Made by a program: the position numbers and the translations under genes. A stretch of DNA of 64,000 nt from Alphaproteobacteria bacterium. GTDB taxonomy: Bacteria > Pseudomonadota > Alphaproteobacteria > Caulobacterales > Hyphomonadaceae. Within the stretch, counting starts at the first letter, position 1; every line of letters starts with the position of its first letter. The stretch spans positions 124,001 through 188,000 of the forward strand of contig WGLW01000023.1 of assembly GCA_016125405.1 (NCBI GenBank), given 5' to 3'. Below are positions 44,163 through 54,832 of the stretch, one piece after another. Under the pieces are notes generated by a model. The model saw only the letters and a list, made by a program, of their open reading frames with translations. It did not search any database and was not told the DNA's origin.

Positions 44163-45794
44163 ATGCAGTTTACCCGGAAAGCCTTCGTCATCTCGATGTC
44201 GGCTGCGTTTCTTGCGCTCGGCGCATGCGGCGGCCCCAGCGGCGGAGGAAGCCAGGTTTCGCGTGAGGAGCAGCTGCGCCGCGGCGTGAACGCCAACCCG
44301 GACTCGGTCGATCCGCACAAGGCGCAGGGCACCTGGGAGAACGACATCATCGGCGACATGTTCATCGGCCTGTTCACCGAGGACGCCGCATCCAAGCCGA
44401 TCCCCGGCGTGGCGGAAAGCTGGACCACATCGGAAGACGGCCTCACCTGGACGTTCAAACTGAAACACACAAACTGGTCGGACGGCGTGCCGCTGACGGC
44501 GAACGATTTTGTCTTTTCGCTGCGACGGATGCTGAACCCCAAGACGCTTGGCGCCGTCTATGCCTCGATCCTCTATCCGATCAAGAACGCGCAGGCGGTA
44601 AACTCCGGCAAGATGCCGCCTGAACAACTCGGCGTGCGCGCGGTCGACGACTACACGCTGGAGATCCAGCTCGAAAATCCGATGCCTTACCTGCCCGCCC
44701 TGCTGAAGCACTACACCGCCTATCCGGTGCCGCAGCATGTGGTCGAGAAATACGGCGACGACTGGACGCGGCCCGAGCACATCGTCGTCAATGGTCCCTA
44801 CAAACTGGTCGAATGGCGCTCGGGCGATTACCTGCGCTCGGTGAAGAACGACGCCTTCGCCGACGCCGCCAACGTCTGTTTCAAGCAGATCATCTATTTC
44901 ACCCAGTCTGACCATGACGCGATGGTGCGCCGCGCCCAGGCGGGCGAAATCGACATGAACAGCTCGTTTCCCAGCGGGCAACTTGCCGAGACGGAACAGA
45001 AACTGCCGGGCTGGCCGCGTGTGTCGCCGATGATGGCGACGACCTACACGGTCACCAACACAACCAAACCGCCATTCGACGACAAGCGCGTCCGGCAAGC
45101 GGTGGCGATGGCTGAGGACCGCGAATACATCACCAAATCCATTCTCAAGGGCAGACAGATACCGGCCTACAATTTCGTGCCACCGGGCATGAATGGCTAT
45201 CCGCATCCGGCCGAGTTCCGCTGGAAGGACGAACCGCGCGCCCAGCGCCTGAAGGAGGCGGTGGCGCTGCTGCAGCAGGCCGGATATGGCCCCGACAAGC
45301 CGCTGGAATTCGAATATCTCTACCGCGCCTCAGGCGACAATCCGCGCATCGCGCCGGTGCTGCAGGCCAACTGGCAGGATATCGCGCCCTGGGTGCACCC
45401 GCAGATCCGCCAGGTGGAGACCAAGGATCTCTACAAGCAGGAGCAGGAACAGGACTTCACCATCGCGGATTCCGGATGGGTGGTGGACTACAACGACCCC
45501 TACAACTTCCTCTACCTGATGGATTCGCGCACCGGCCCGATGAACTACGGCCAGTACAAAAACCCGGCCTATGACGACCTGCTCGACAAGGCCCTTAAAC
45601 AGACCGACACGGCTGAGCGGACAAAGTATCTGGAACAGGCCGACCAGATGATGCTGGATGATACGGCGGTGATCCCGCTGCTGACGCGCGTGACGCAGGA
45701 CATCGTCAACCCGGATATCACGGGCTATGTCGACAACATCGAGGACATTCACCGCAGCCGGTATATGTGCCGGAAAGGCCTGAAGGCGGGTTGA
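44163..45794 (+). CDS. Oligopeptide-type ABC transporter substrate-binding lipoprotein
   Basis: 543 residues of the SBP_bac_5 family. A lipoprotein signal (FLALGAC-G lipobox) is followed by a Gly/Ser spacer and the family start RRGVNANPDSVDPHKAQGTWENDIIGDMFIGLF. GVAESWTTSEDGLTWTFKLKHTNWSDGVPLTANDFVFSLRRMLNP is the hallmark, and PFDDKRVRQAVAMAEDREYI is the second lobe motif. AAGGAG lies ten bases upstream. It captures peptides or similar solutes in the periplasm for a DppBC-like pore; the permease pair at 38631-40603 is the nearest candidate but is separated by five minus-strand genes. It stands alone on its transcript. Confidence 0.93.
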   Translation: MQFTRKAFVISMSAAFLALGACGGPSGGGSQVSREEQLRRGVNANPDSVDPHKAQGTWENDIIGDMFIGLFTEDAASKPIPGVAESWTTSEDGLTWTFKLKHTNWSDGVPLTANDFVFSLRRMLNPKTLGAVYASILYPIKNAQAVNSGKMPPEQLGVRAVDDYTLEIQLENPMPYLPALLKHYTAYPVPQHVVEKYGDDWTRPEHIVVNGPYKLVEWRSGDYLRSVKNDAFADAANVCFKQIIYFTQSDHDAMVRRAQAGEIDMNSSFPSGQLAETEQKLPGWPRVSPMMATTYTVTNTTKPPFDDKRVRQAVAMAEDREYITKSILKGRQIPAYNFVPPGMNGYPHPAEFRWKDEPRAQRLKEAVALLQQAGYGPDKPLEFEYLYRASGDNPRIAPVLQANWQDIAPWVHPQIRQVETKDLYKQEQEQDFTIADSGWVVDYNDPYNFLYLMDSRTGPMNYGQYKNPAYDDLLDKALKQTDTAERTKYLEQADQMMLDDTAVIPLLTRVTQDIVNPDITGYVDNIEDIHRSRYMCRKGLKAG

Positions 45795-45817
45795 CACCGC
45801 CCCAGGCTGACCCTGGC

Positions 45818-46716
45818 CTACATGGGCGCGTCGGACTGGATGTCCTGCGGCTTCTTGTCGTCGCCCGGCTGTACCATCGGCGCGCCCTGCCCGCGCAGCG
45901 ACTGGGCGACATCGTTCAGCAGCGTGGTGACGCGCTGGGCGTTGGCGCCCATGTCGGGACCCGGGTTGCGACTGGTGGAGCGAACATCGATGCGCGAGCC
46001 CTCGCCCTGCGGCGTGACGCGAACGGCGATATCGGACGCAAGACCGTACCAGCGGCTGTAGTGGACCGCTTCGAGTTCGCCGTCCGGCGGGCTCGAGCGC
46101 ATCACGTTCCAGCCCAGCCGCTTTGCCGCCACTTCCACGGCCACCGTGGCTTTCGCTGGCGGAACACCAACGAGAAGCGGCTTGAGGTCATAGGCGCCGG
46201 CCTGGGCTTCGGCGAACGTCTTGCCCGCCCAGTGGCCGGATGTCGGCGGCAGCACGCCATCGTCGCGGATCGGCGCGGCGCCGGCGTCCTCGCGGCTTTG
46301 CAGCGTGACGACGCTGAAGGCGACGGGCCGCGACCAGTCGGTCTGCACGTCGTGAATAGGGGGCAGCGAGGCCCGCAGGGATTCATCCGCATAGATGTTG
46401 AAGCCGATGAACAGCGCCGCCGTCAGCCCTGCAATGCCGGTGATGACGCCGCGCGAGCTGCGGGCGAAGGCGCTCGCCACAAGCCCTGCTGCAACGACCA
46501 CGCCCCCGGCGATGGCGACATACTTTGCGATCCGCTCGATGCCCGCCGTCGCAGGCTCCAGCGCCAGCACGTGCACGCGATAGAGCGCCGGACCCGCCAG
46601 CAGCACCAGAACCGAAGCGAGCGTCAGCGCAACGCCGGCGACGAGGAGAAAGAGCCGCACTCGCCCCCTGGGGGGCGCGACGGCGGAGCCGACCGGCGCC
46701 CCGGTTGCAGCTTCCG

Positions 46717-46720
<4 letters not shown>
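45818..46720 (-). CDS. DUF1499 family membrane protein
   Basis: 300 residues. Three N-terminal membrane helices (about 22-44, 65-85 and 90-108) precede the DUF1499 domain, visible from DVQTDWSRPVAF to SRIDVRSTSRNPGPDMGANAQRVTTLLNDV; key features are LEAVHYSRWYGLASDIAVRV and the final SxSRxGxxDxGxNAxRV pattern. The family is widespread and of unknown function; the soluble domain probably faces the periplasm. The ATG overlaps the stop of the acyl-CoA synthetase gene (ATGA), so it is co-translated with it. That link hints at a membrane-lipid connection but is only context. Confidence 0.9.
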
Positions 46721-48456
<1,736 letters not shown>

Positions 48457-48549
48457 GACTGCGCCTCCCTTGCGCACGTATTGTTGCGCTGTTCAGGGCA
48501 GTTTAGTCGTGACGCCGTCTAGGAGCAATCGCGAGGGGGGATTTAGCGC

Positions 48550-49533
48550 ATGAAGCAGCTTGTTTTTGCCGCGCTTCTTGTGGTCGCAGCCTGCGGACGG
48601 GCGCCTGATCCGACAGCAGGCGCCTCAACGGCGGCGATTGCCGGCGCCGCCGCCGCGCCTGTGGCCCCCGATGCCCCGGCGATGGCGCGGACCGCGGCGC
48701 CGACAAGAACCGACCTGAAGGGACGGATGGACTGCCTGAGGGATCACGGCGGCATTGTCGTGATCGGCCATCGCGGCGGGCCGACACGCGATTATCCCCC
48801 AAATGCGCTTGAATCCCTGAAGCGGACCTTTCACGCAGGTACGCACGGCATGGAAATCGACGTGGCCCGGTCCAGCGACGGGCGCCTCTATTTGATGCAC
48901 GACGACACGCTGGAACGGTCGACGACGGGCTCAGGCACAACAGACGGTCTGAAGTGGGCGGACATTCAAAAGCTCCAACTAAAGACCGGGCGGAAAACGA
49001 CCGATTTTCATCCCGCCAGCCTCGAAGCCGTTCTGGACTGGGCGGTGAGCGCGGGCGCGCTGGTCGAGCTGGACCGCAAGTCGTCCGTCTCGATCGCATC
49101 CGTCGTGGACGCGGTTCGCCGCGTCCACGCGGAAAACTCCGTGCTGATGGTGACGTATACGGACGCACAGGCCGAAGCGGTGCACCATGCCGATCCCGGC
49201 CTGTTCATCGCAGCGACCATTCATTCAGCCAGCCAGCTCGATCGTCTGCTGTCGCATGGCCTGCCCGCAGATCGCCTCGTGGCCTGGACCGGCGACGAGC
49301 GGCCCGATCCGGAGTTGTGGAAAGCGCTCAGGGCGAAAGGCGTACTGTCGGCGTTTGGCACGCTGGGCCCGCGCGGAAAGAGCCTCGACAGCGCGTACTG
49401 GTCGGATGGCGACGGATCGGAATACACCGACCTGGCCGCCGAAGGACTCGCCTTTGTGGTGACTGATCTTTCTGACAAGGTCTCGCGGCAGCTGGCGCCC
49501 GAGATGAAGCAGGCGGAAAGCTGCGGCTTCTGA
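48550..49533 (+). CDS. Glycerophosphodiester phosphodiesterase, secreted lipoprotein
   Basis: 327 residues. The signal ends with a lipobox (LVVAAC-G), so it is anchored in the envelope, and an Ala/Pro-rich linker of about 40 residues follows. The GDPD TIM-barrel is clear: VVIGHRGGPTRDYPPNALES (catalytic His), HGMEIDVARSSDGRLYLMHDDTLERST (metal-binding Glu, Asp and second His) and GALVELDRKSSV. The enzyme cleaves glycerophosphodiesters from phospholipid turnover to glycerol-3-phosphate and an alcohol. The end is PEMKQAESCGF. Divergent from the acyl-CoA synthetase gene; the two may both serve lipid recycling. Confidence 0.92.
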   Translation: MKQLVFAALLVVAACGRAPDPTAGASTAAIAGAAAAPVAPDAPAMARTAAPTRTDLKGRMDCLRDHGGIVVIGHRGGPTRDYPPNALESLKRTFHAGTHGMEIDVARSSDGRLYLMHDDTLERSTTGSGTTDGLKWADIQKLQLKTGRKTTDFHPASLEAVLDWAVSAGALVELDRKSSVSIASVVDAVRRVHAENSVLMVTYTDAQAEAVHHADPGLFIAATIHSASQLDRLLSHGLPADRLVAWTGDERPDPELWKALRAKGVLSAFGTLGPRGKSLDSAYWSDGDGSEYTDLAAEGLAFVVTDLSDKVSRQLAPEMKQAESCGF

Positions 49534-50075
49534 CCCCCGCAGAATTGACGCGTTGCAGCATGAAGGTTGGGTAATTCATTTCGCGACGCAACAGGAGCGA
49601 ATTCGGCCCAGCCCGGCCCTTGTGGAAGGCAGGAAATGCGCGCCGCGCGTCGCTTTGCTCACGAATTCCGACGCCGTCTTGCCCTTTGTGAAACAATTGG
49701 CCGCCTTGCCGCAGCTATTTGCTCTCGACGATCAGGCCGCACGATCGATATGGGAAGCATGGCGAAGGCGCGTTGAACGGAGTAGCGTGCCTGCGAGTTA
49801 ACCAGGCTGCGCATCAACAGGGCATTTGACGGATGCGTGGCGGATCGTTGGAGGCTGAGAGGGGTCAGCCTTCCGGACTTCGCCTGGGACACGAATCGTG
49901 GTCCCGAAGCGGTCTGTCATTGGTGCGGAGATGGCACAATTGCTGCTCAGGGCATGGGCGAAAAAGGAATTTCGGCGGGGGCTTGCAGCCCAGGCCGTGC
50001 GTGAGGCATTTGCCCGCGGGTTATAACTCCGGGGTCGAAGCCTCATCTCGTGGGACAGAAGTGGGTGTGCTTTAG
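49534..50075. other. 542-bp gene-free stretch upstream of PEP carboxykinase
   Basis: No credible gene was found here in either direction. Composition is less GC-biased than the flanks. Short frames exist, for example a plus-strand frame ending FRRGLAAQAVREAFARGL at 50025, but all have poor codon use, no ribosome binding site and no family resemblance. The part next to 50076 must contain the PEP carboxykinase promoter. A decayed gene or a long leader/small RNA cannot be excluded. Confidence 0.4.
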
Positions 50076-51947
50076 ATGAAGACGGTGGACGGAACTCTCG
50101 TGGCAACGAAAAGCGTAACGACCGAACGGACCCACGCCTCAATCCCGGGGCTTGAGCCGGCGCCAACCCGACACAAGCGGCTGGTTGAATGGGTGGGCGA
50201 GGTTGCGGCCCTGACCAAGCCGGATCGCGTCTACTGGTGCGATGGCTCGGACGCCGAGTGGGAGCGCCTCACATCCGAACTCGTGGCGCAAGGCACGCTG
50301 AAGCGCCTCGATCCGGCCAAGCGTCCCAACTCCTTCTACGCCGCCTCCGATCCCAAGGACGTCGCCCGCGTCGAGAGCCGCACCTTCATCTGCTCGGAAA
50401 AAGAGGAAGACGCCGGCCCGACCAACAACTGGAAGGCGCCTGCCGAGATGCGCGCCATCCTCAACCCGCTGTTCGACGGCTGCATGCGCGGCCGCACCAT
50501 GTATGTCGTGCCCTTCTCGATGGGTCCGATCGGCTCGCCCATCTCAGCCCTCGGCGTCGAGATCACCGACAGCGCCTACGTCGCCCTGTCGATGCGCGTG
50601 ATGACCCGCATGGGCCGCGCCGCGCTCGAAGCAATGGGCGATGACGGCTTCTTCGTGCCAGCCGTCCACTCGGTCGGCGCCCCGCTGGCGCAAGGCCAGA
50701 AGGACGTCGCCTGGCCTTGCAACGACGAGAAGTACATCACGCATTTTCCGGAAACGCGGGAGATCTGGTCCTACGGTTCGGGCTATGGCGGCAACGCCCT
50801 CCTCGGCAAGAAGTGCTACGCCCTGCGCATCGCCTCGGTCATGGCCCGCGACGCCGGCTGGCTGGCCGAGCACATGCTCATCCTCAAGCTGACCTCGCCG
50901 GAAGGCGCGCACAAATATATAGCCGCCGCTTTCCCGTCGGCCTGTGGCAAGACCAACCTTGCGATGCTCGAGCCCACCATTCCCGGCTGGAAAGCCGAGA
51001 CGATCGGCGACGACATCTGCTGGATGCGCTATGGCGACGATGGCCAACTCTACGCCATCAACCCGGAAGCCGGCTTCTTCGGTGTTGCGCCGGGCACGTC
51101 GGCCTCGACCAATCGCAACGCGCTCGACAGCTGCGCGAAGAACACCATCTTCACCAACGTCGCACTCACGTCCGATGGCGACGTCTGGTGGGAAGGCATG
51201 ACGAAAGAGCCGCCCGCCAATCTCACCGACTGGCGCGGCCGCGTGTGGAGCCCGTCGATGGGAGAACCCGCCGCTCACCCCAACGCTCGTTTCGCCTGCC
51301 CAGCCGACCAGTGCCCGGCCATCGCCGACGAGTGGGCTGATCCTGCCGGCGTTCCGATCTCCGCCATCCTGTTCGGCGGCCGCCGCGCATCGGCGGTTCC
51401 GCTTGTCACGGAAGCGTTCGATTGGGAGCATGGCGTGTTCATGGGGTCTACGGTCGCCTCCGAAGGCACCGCTGCCGCCGAGAACAAGGTCGGCGAACTG
51501 CGCCGCGACCCGTTCGCCATGCTGCCTTTCTGCGGCTACAATATGGGCGATTATTTCGGCCATTGGCTGAAGGTCGGCGCCGCCGCGAAAGACCCGGCGA
51601 AGCTTCCGAAGATCTTCTTCGTCAACTGGTTCCGCAAGGACGAGAACGGCAAGTTCATCTGGCCGGGCTTCGGCGAGAACAGCCGCGTGTTGAAATGGAT
51701 CGTCGAACGTCTCGACGGCAAGGCGCAGGCGAACGACACGGCCATCGGCCGCGTTCCGGCGAAATCTTCGCTGGATGTTGCGGGCCTCAGCCTCACGGAC
51801 GCGCAACTCGACATCCTGCTCGGCGTTGACCACGTCGTCTGGCGCGAGGAAGCGGGACTGATCCCCGCCTTCTTCGACAAGTTCGGCGACCACCTGCCAA
51901 AAGCGCTCTGGGACCAGCAAAAGTCGCTCGTGCAGCGGCTGGGCTGA
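50076..51947 (+). CDS. pckG: Phosphoenolpyruvate carboxykinase (GTP)
   Basis: 623 residues, the length of the GTP-dependent enzyme (the ATP enzyme is near 540). Motifs of the GTP class include [15 protein letters not shown] near the start, [23 protein letters not shown], the kinase loop [13 protein letters not shown], and [32 protein letters not shown]. The catalytic Cys of the GTP class is in the SACGKT loop. It converts oxaloacetate and GTP to PEP, the entry to gluconeogenesis from acids and fatty acids, matching the acyl-CoA and organic-acid genes nearby. The first ~25 residues ([19 protein letters not shown]) are variable; the start lacks a strong binding site. A terminator follows. Confidence 0.96.
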   Translation: MKTVDGTLVATKSVTTERTHASIPGLEPAPTRHKRLVEWVGEVAALTKPDRVYWCDGSDAEWERLTSELVAQGTLKRLDPAKRPNSFYAASDPKDVARVESRTFICSEKEEDAGPTNNWKAPAEMRAILNPLFDGCMRGRTMYVVPFSMGPIGSPISALGVEITDSAYVALSMRVMTRMGRAALEAMGDDGFFVPAVHSVGAPLAQGQKDVAWPCNDEKYITHFPETREIWSYGSGYGGNALLGKKCYALRIASVMARDAGWLAEHMLILKLTSPEGAHKYIAAAFPSACGKTNLAMLEPTIPGWKAETIGDDICWMRYGDDGQLYAINPEAGFFGVAPGTSASTNRNALDSCAKNTIFTNVALTSDGDVWWEGMTKEPPANLTDWRGRVWSPSMGEPAAHPNARFACPADQCPAIADEWADPAGVPISAILFGGRRASAVPLVTEAFDWEHGVFMGSTVASEGTAAAENKVGELRRDPFAMLPFCGYNMGDYFGHWLKVGAAAKDPAKLPKIFFVNWFRKDENGKFIWPGFGENSRVLKWIVERLDGKAQANDTAIGRVPAKSSLDVAGLSLTDAQLDILLGVDHVVWREEAGLIPAFFDKFGDHLPKALWDQQKSLVQRLG

Positions 51948-51966
51948 CCATCCGGACATCAAATTC

Positions 51967-51997
51967 AAAAGGCCCGCCCTCACCGGCGGGTCTTTTT
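51967..51997. terminator. Bidirectional factor-independent terminator
   Basis: CCCGCC (51973-51978) and GGCGGG (51985-51990) form a six-base stem with a six-base loop, flanked by AAAA on the left and TCTTTTT on the right. It therefore works for pckG on the plus strand and for the convergent MmcQ/YjbR gene on the minus strand. Confidence 0.88.
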
Positions 51998-51999
51998 CA

Positions 52000-52362
52000 T
52001 TATCCGTCGAGGCCCAGTTCCCGCTGCTTCTTCTTTGAGAGACCCGCCGCAACGAGCGCGTGAGACTGTTTGAGATACTGCTTCAGCTCGGCGTCCTTGA
52101 GGCCCGGCTTGTCGTAGGCCTGGATCCACTTCATGCCGCGCGAGGCGAGATAGGGCGCGGGCCTGCAGCCCGGCGCGTCGCGCAAGACTTCCCAACCGAT
52201 CTCCGACACTTTGAAGGTGATGCCCGGATGGTGGCCGCGCTCCCATCCGCCAATCGCGAAGACCTTGCCCCCGACCTTCCAGACGTGGCTGCCGCCCCAC
52301 TGGCAGACGTAGGTTGCCGCCGGCAAGCCGCCGCAGAAAGCGTTGTACTGGGTGTAGGTCAT
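52000..52362 (-). CDS. MmcQ/YjbR family protein
   Basis: 120 residues, the normal size. The family pattern is visible: FCGGLPAATYVCQWGGSHVWKVGGKVFAIGG at the start, ITFKVSEIGWEVLRDAPGCRPAPYLASRGMKWIQ in the middle and LKQYLKQSHALVAAGLSKK at the end. The fold resembles a CyaY-like double-psi domain and members are called DNA-binding on structural grounds, but a cellular role is not established. The ATG overlaps the stop of the upstream membrane protein gene (ATGA). Confidence 0.9.
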   Translation of the reverse strand: MTYTQYNAFCGGLPAATYVCQWGGSHVWKVGGKVFAIGGWERGHHPGITFKVSEIGWEVLRDAPGCRPAPYLASRGMKWIQAYDKPGLKDAELKQYLKQSHALVAAGLSKKKQRELGLDG

Positions 52363-52910
52363 GGCGTGGGGGCGGCCTCACGATTGCGCGCCATGAGCCA
52401 GAAAGCCAGTGAGATGACGCAGCAGACAAGGGCTGCCGCGACCAATCTACGCCGGAACGCCAAGGTCTGCAGGCCAGTCGAGAAATACGGCAACGCAAAT
52501 TGCGCCGCGGCAAGGAGGCTCAGGCACGCGCCAGCGTGAACGCCGAAGCCTTTGCGAAGCGGAAGCCACCGCCCATTCCGGGCGTTTGCAAGCCGCCACA
52601 ACGTCGACGCCCAGAACCACACGCATCGCACCACGCAAAAGATGGCGACCACGCAGACGGCGTCCAGGATAAACGGCAACAGCGCCAGGCTGTAGAGCAG
52701 GAACATGACAGACTGCACAGAAGGCGGCGCAAATTTGAACGCCACCCAGGCCAATCCGACAACGCCAGCCCAGACCAGAAATACCCATGGCCTGCGCGCC
52801 CAGAACGGCGCGTCGAGAATTCTGCTCCTCATCCGTTCCGTCATCTGCGGGCCGTTCAGCACGGCGCCGTTCGGACCGAATTCCGGGCCTGTTGAAGGTG
52901 TGTCGGCCAT
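52359..52910 (-). CDS. Multi-pass membrane protein of unknown function
   Basis: 183 residues from ATG 52910, with GGGAG six bases upstream. Residues about 1-45 are soluble; then four hydrophobic segments: PWVFLVWAGVVGLAWVAFKF, SVMFLLYSLALLPFILDAVCVVAIF, LSLLAAAQFALPYFSTGL and LVAAALVCCVISLAFWLMA. A basic cytoplasmic loop with RLANARNGRWLPLRKGFGVH lies between segments 2 and 3. No family recognised. It is translationally coupled to the MmcQ/YjbR gene and about 65 bp downstream of a small exported-protein gene, probably forming a small minus-strand operon. Confidence 0.72.
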   Translation of the reverse strand: MADTPSTGPEFGPNGAVLNGPQMTERMRSRILDAPFWARRPWVFLVWAGVVGLAWVAFKFAPPSVQSVMFLLYSLALLPFILDAVCVVAIFCVVRCVWFWASTLWRLANARNGRWLPLRKGFGVHAGACLSLLAAAQFALPYFSTGLQTLAFRRRLVAAALVCCVISLAFWLMARNREAAPTP

Positions 52911-52974
52911 CCTCGACTCCCAACCGCTGCGCCAGCCTATCGAGGCTGCTGCCGGCGCAATCCGCACCGCGGAC

Positions 52975-53139
52975 CTAGCTATTGTTTGGTTCGGTGACTT
53001 TTTCCGCGGGCGCGCCGGCCTGCGCCACAGGCGCCGCATGCACCGGATCGCCCTTTGCGACAGGCGCCTCTGCCGCGATGCAGCCTTCCGACAGCAACGA
53101 CATTACAGCTGCGATCGCCACCCGCTTGATCAGGGCCAT
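52975..53139 (-). CDS. Small exported protein (54 residues)
   Basis: 54 residues: a signal-peptide-like start MALIKRVAIAAVMSLLSEGCIA and a short Ala/Pro-rich mature part (APVAKGDPVHAAPVAQAGAPAEKVTEPNNS). A strong ribosome binding site (GGGAGG) lies six bases before the ATG. Lipid anchoring at the Cys is possible, but the residues before it (SEG) are not a standard lipobox. No homologous family is known to me. Confidence 0.6.
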   Translation of the reverse strand: MALIKRVAIAAVMSLLSEGCIAAEAPVAKGDPVHAAPVAQAGAPAEKVTEPNNS

Positions 53140-53260
53140 AACGTCCTCCCTGTGCCGGACACGCTCTCTGCGGCGGCGCGGTCTTGAACCTTCCACGAGC
53201 CTGCCACAGCGCAAATATCTGCAACAGACCCCGACTCGGGAAGAGACTCGATGGAAAAAG

Positions 53261-53938
53261 TTAAGGAAACAGGCGCCGCGTGGACCATGCGGCCGCAGGC
53301 GTCTCGCGGGTAAATTCCAGCCGGTCGTGCAGGCGGAAAGGCCGGTCGCGCCAGAATTCGATGCGGGCGGGAACCACGCGCCAGCCGGTCCAGTGCGGCG
53401 GACGCGGCGTCTTGCCGACGCCGTATTTCACCGCAGCTTTCGCGATCCGGCTTTCCAGTTCGAACCGGCCCTCCATGGGCCGCGACTGGTCGGACGCCCA
53501 GGCGCCGATCTGGCTGTCCTTGTGGCGGGTGGCGAAATAGGCGTCGGCCTCGGCTTCCGTGACCGGCTCGATCGCGCCGGAGACCCGCACCTGCCGGCGA
53601 AGACTCTTCCAGTGGAAGCACAGCGCCGCCTGCGCGTTTGCCGCCAGCTGCCGGCCCTTGCGGCTTTCGGAGTTGGAATAGAAGGCGAAACCCGCAGGCG
53701 AGACATCCTTCAGCAGAACCATCCGCACATCCGGCGCGCCGGAGGCATCGGCAGTCGCCAGCGCCATGGCGTTGGGATCGTTCGGCTCGGACTTCTTCGC
53801 GTCTTCCAGCCAGTCGTGGAACAGCGCGATGGGATCGTCCTTCGCGAACAGCGCCGGATCGTCGGGCGAGGCGGCCGCGGATTTCGCATACGCCTCGGCG
53901 TCAGGCGATGGGGGGATGATGCTGGACCGATCGGCCAT
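53261..53938 (-). CDS. pdxH: Pyridoxamine 5'-phosphate oxidase
   Basis: 225 residues, normal for PdxH. Motifs: [48 protein letters not shown] (FMN binding), [42 protein letters not shown] and the C-terminal [25 protein letters not shown], containing the Arg and His that hold PLP. It oxidises pyridoxine or pyridoxamine phosphate to PLP using FMN and oxygen. The gene follows an SDR gene by nine bases on the same strand. The Ser/Ala-rich N-terminus (about 40 residues) is not conserved. Confidence 0.96.
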   Translation of the reverse strand: MADRSSIIPPSPDAEAYAKSAAASPDDPALFAKDDPIALFHDWLEDAKKSEPNDPNAMALATADASGAPDVRMVLLKDVSPAGFAFYSNSESRKGRQLAANAQAALCFHWKSLRRQVRVSGAIEPVTEAEADAYFATRHKDSQIGAWASDQSRPMEGRFELESRIAKAAVKYGVGKTPRPPHWTGWRVVPARIEFWRDRPFRLHDRLEFTRETPAAAWSTRRLFP

Positions 53939-53947
53939 GGGACTTTC

Positions 53948-54703
53948 CTAAACGATCATGCCGCCGTCGACGCGCAGCACCTGGCCGGTGATATAGGAGG
54001 CGTTGTCCGACAATAGAAACGCCACAGCGTCGGCGATGTTCTGGGCGGAGCCCCAGCGGCGCTCCAGCGGGACGAGGCGGCCCATGCGCTCCAGCGTCTT
54101 CTCGCGGTCGAGTCCTTTGGCGAACGCCGTCGACCACATGCCGTCGTCGATGACGCCCGGCGCCACCGCATTCACGCGCACACCGGAGCGGCCAAGGTCG
54201 ATCGAGGCGTTGCGCGTGAAGGAGTTCACCGCGCCCTTGGAGGTCGAATAGGCGATCTGGCCCATGGCGCCGGAGAAGGCCGAGACGGACGAGATGTTCA
54301 CCACCGCGCCCTTCTGCTGGATCAGCGAGGGCGACAGTGCATCCGTCAGCAGGATCAGGTTGCGGACGTTGACGTTGAGCGTCTTGTCCAGCCCTTCGCC
54401 CGTCACCTTGCCCATCGGCTGGGCCTCGGAGACGCCGGCATTGTTGACGAGATAGTCGATATGGCCGAGCGCCTTCAGCGCGGCGTCGGCGGCCGCCTTC
54501 CAGCCCTCTGCGCTTTCCATGTCGGCGGCGATCACGACGGGCTCATTCGGCAGGCTGACGGCCAATTCCTTCAGCTTGTCGGCCGAGCGGGCCACGAGCG
54601 CCACTCGTGCGCCGTCATTCGCAAGCGTCCGCGCGATGGCCTCTCCGATCCCGCGGCTGGCGCCGGTGACGACCGCAGTCTTGCCCTTGAAGTTATACGT
54701 CAT
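53948..54703 (-). CDS. Short-chain dehydrogenase/reductase (FabG-like)
   Basis: 251 residues, classical SDR. The cofactor loop is TGASRGIGEAIA (about 14-25); LVNNAGVS is the NNAG motif; catalytic Ser lies in ISSVSAFSG and the Tyr-x3-Lys is YSTSKG. The C-terminal LLSDNASYITGQVLRVDGGMI is typical of FabG-like 3-oxoacyl reductases and 3-hydroxyacyl dehydrogenases. The substrate is not determined; fatty acid or polyketide metabolism is likely. The pdxH gene follows after nine bases. It is divergent from the hot-dog protein gene. Confidence 0.95.
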   Translation of the reverse strand: MTYNFKGKTAVVTGASRGIGEAIARTLANDGARVALVARSADKLKELAVSLPNEPVVIAADMESAEGWKAAADAALKALGHIDYLVNNAGVSEAQPMGKVTGEGLDKTLNVNVRNLILLTDALSPSLIQQKGAVVNISSVSAFSGAMGQIAYSTSKGAVNSFTRNASIDLGRSGVRVNAVAPGVIDDGMWSTAFAKGLDREKTLERMGRLVPLERRWGSAQNIADAVAFLLSDNASYITGQVLRVDGGMIV

Positions 54704-54832
54704 CGCCCATCCCTGATTTCAGATTTTCCCAACCGTATCGGCCCGATGCCGCTTGCGCCAGACGCAGGTGCGTTGACCCAGGCGGCCCAGAGGATAGCGT
54801 CTGGTGACCTACCTCAACGGACGACGCCCCAT

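Noticed and set aside
49553..49801. Possible 82-codon gene before pckG
   Set aside because: No ribosome binding site, atypical codon use and no similarity to anything I recognise.
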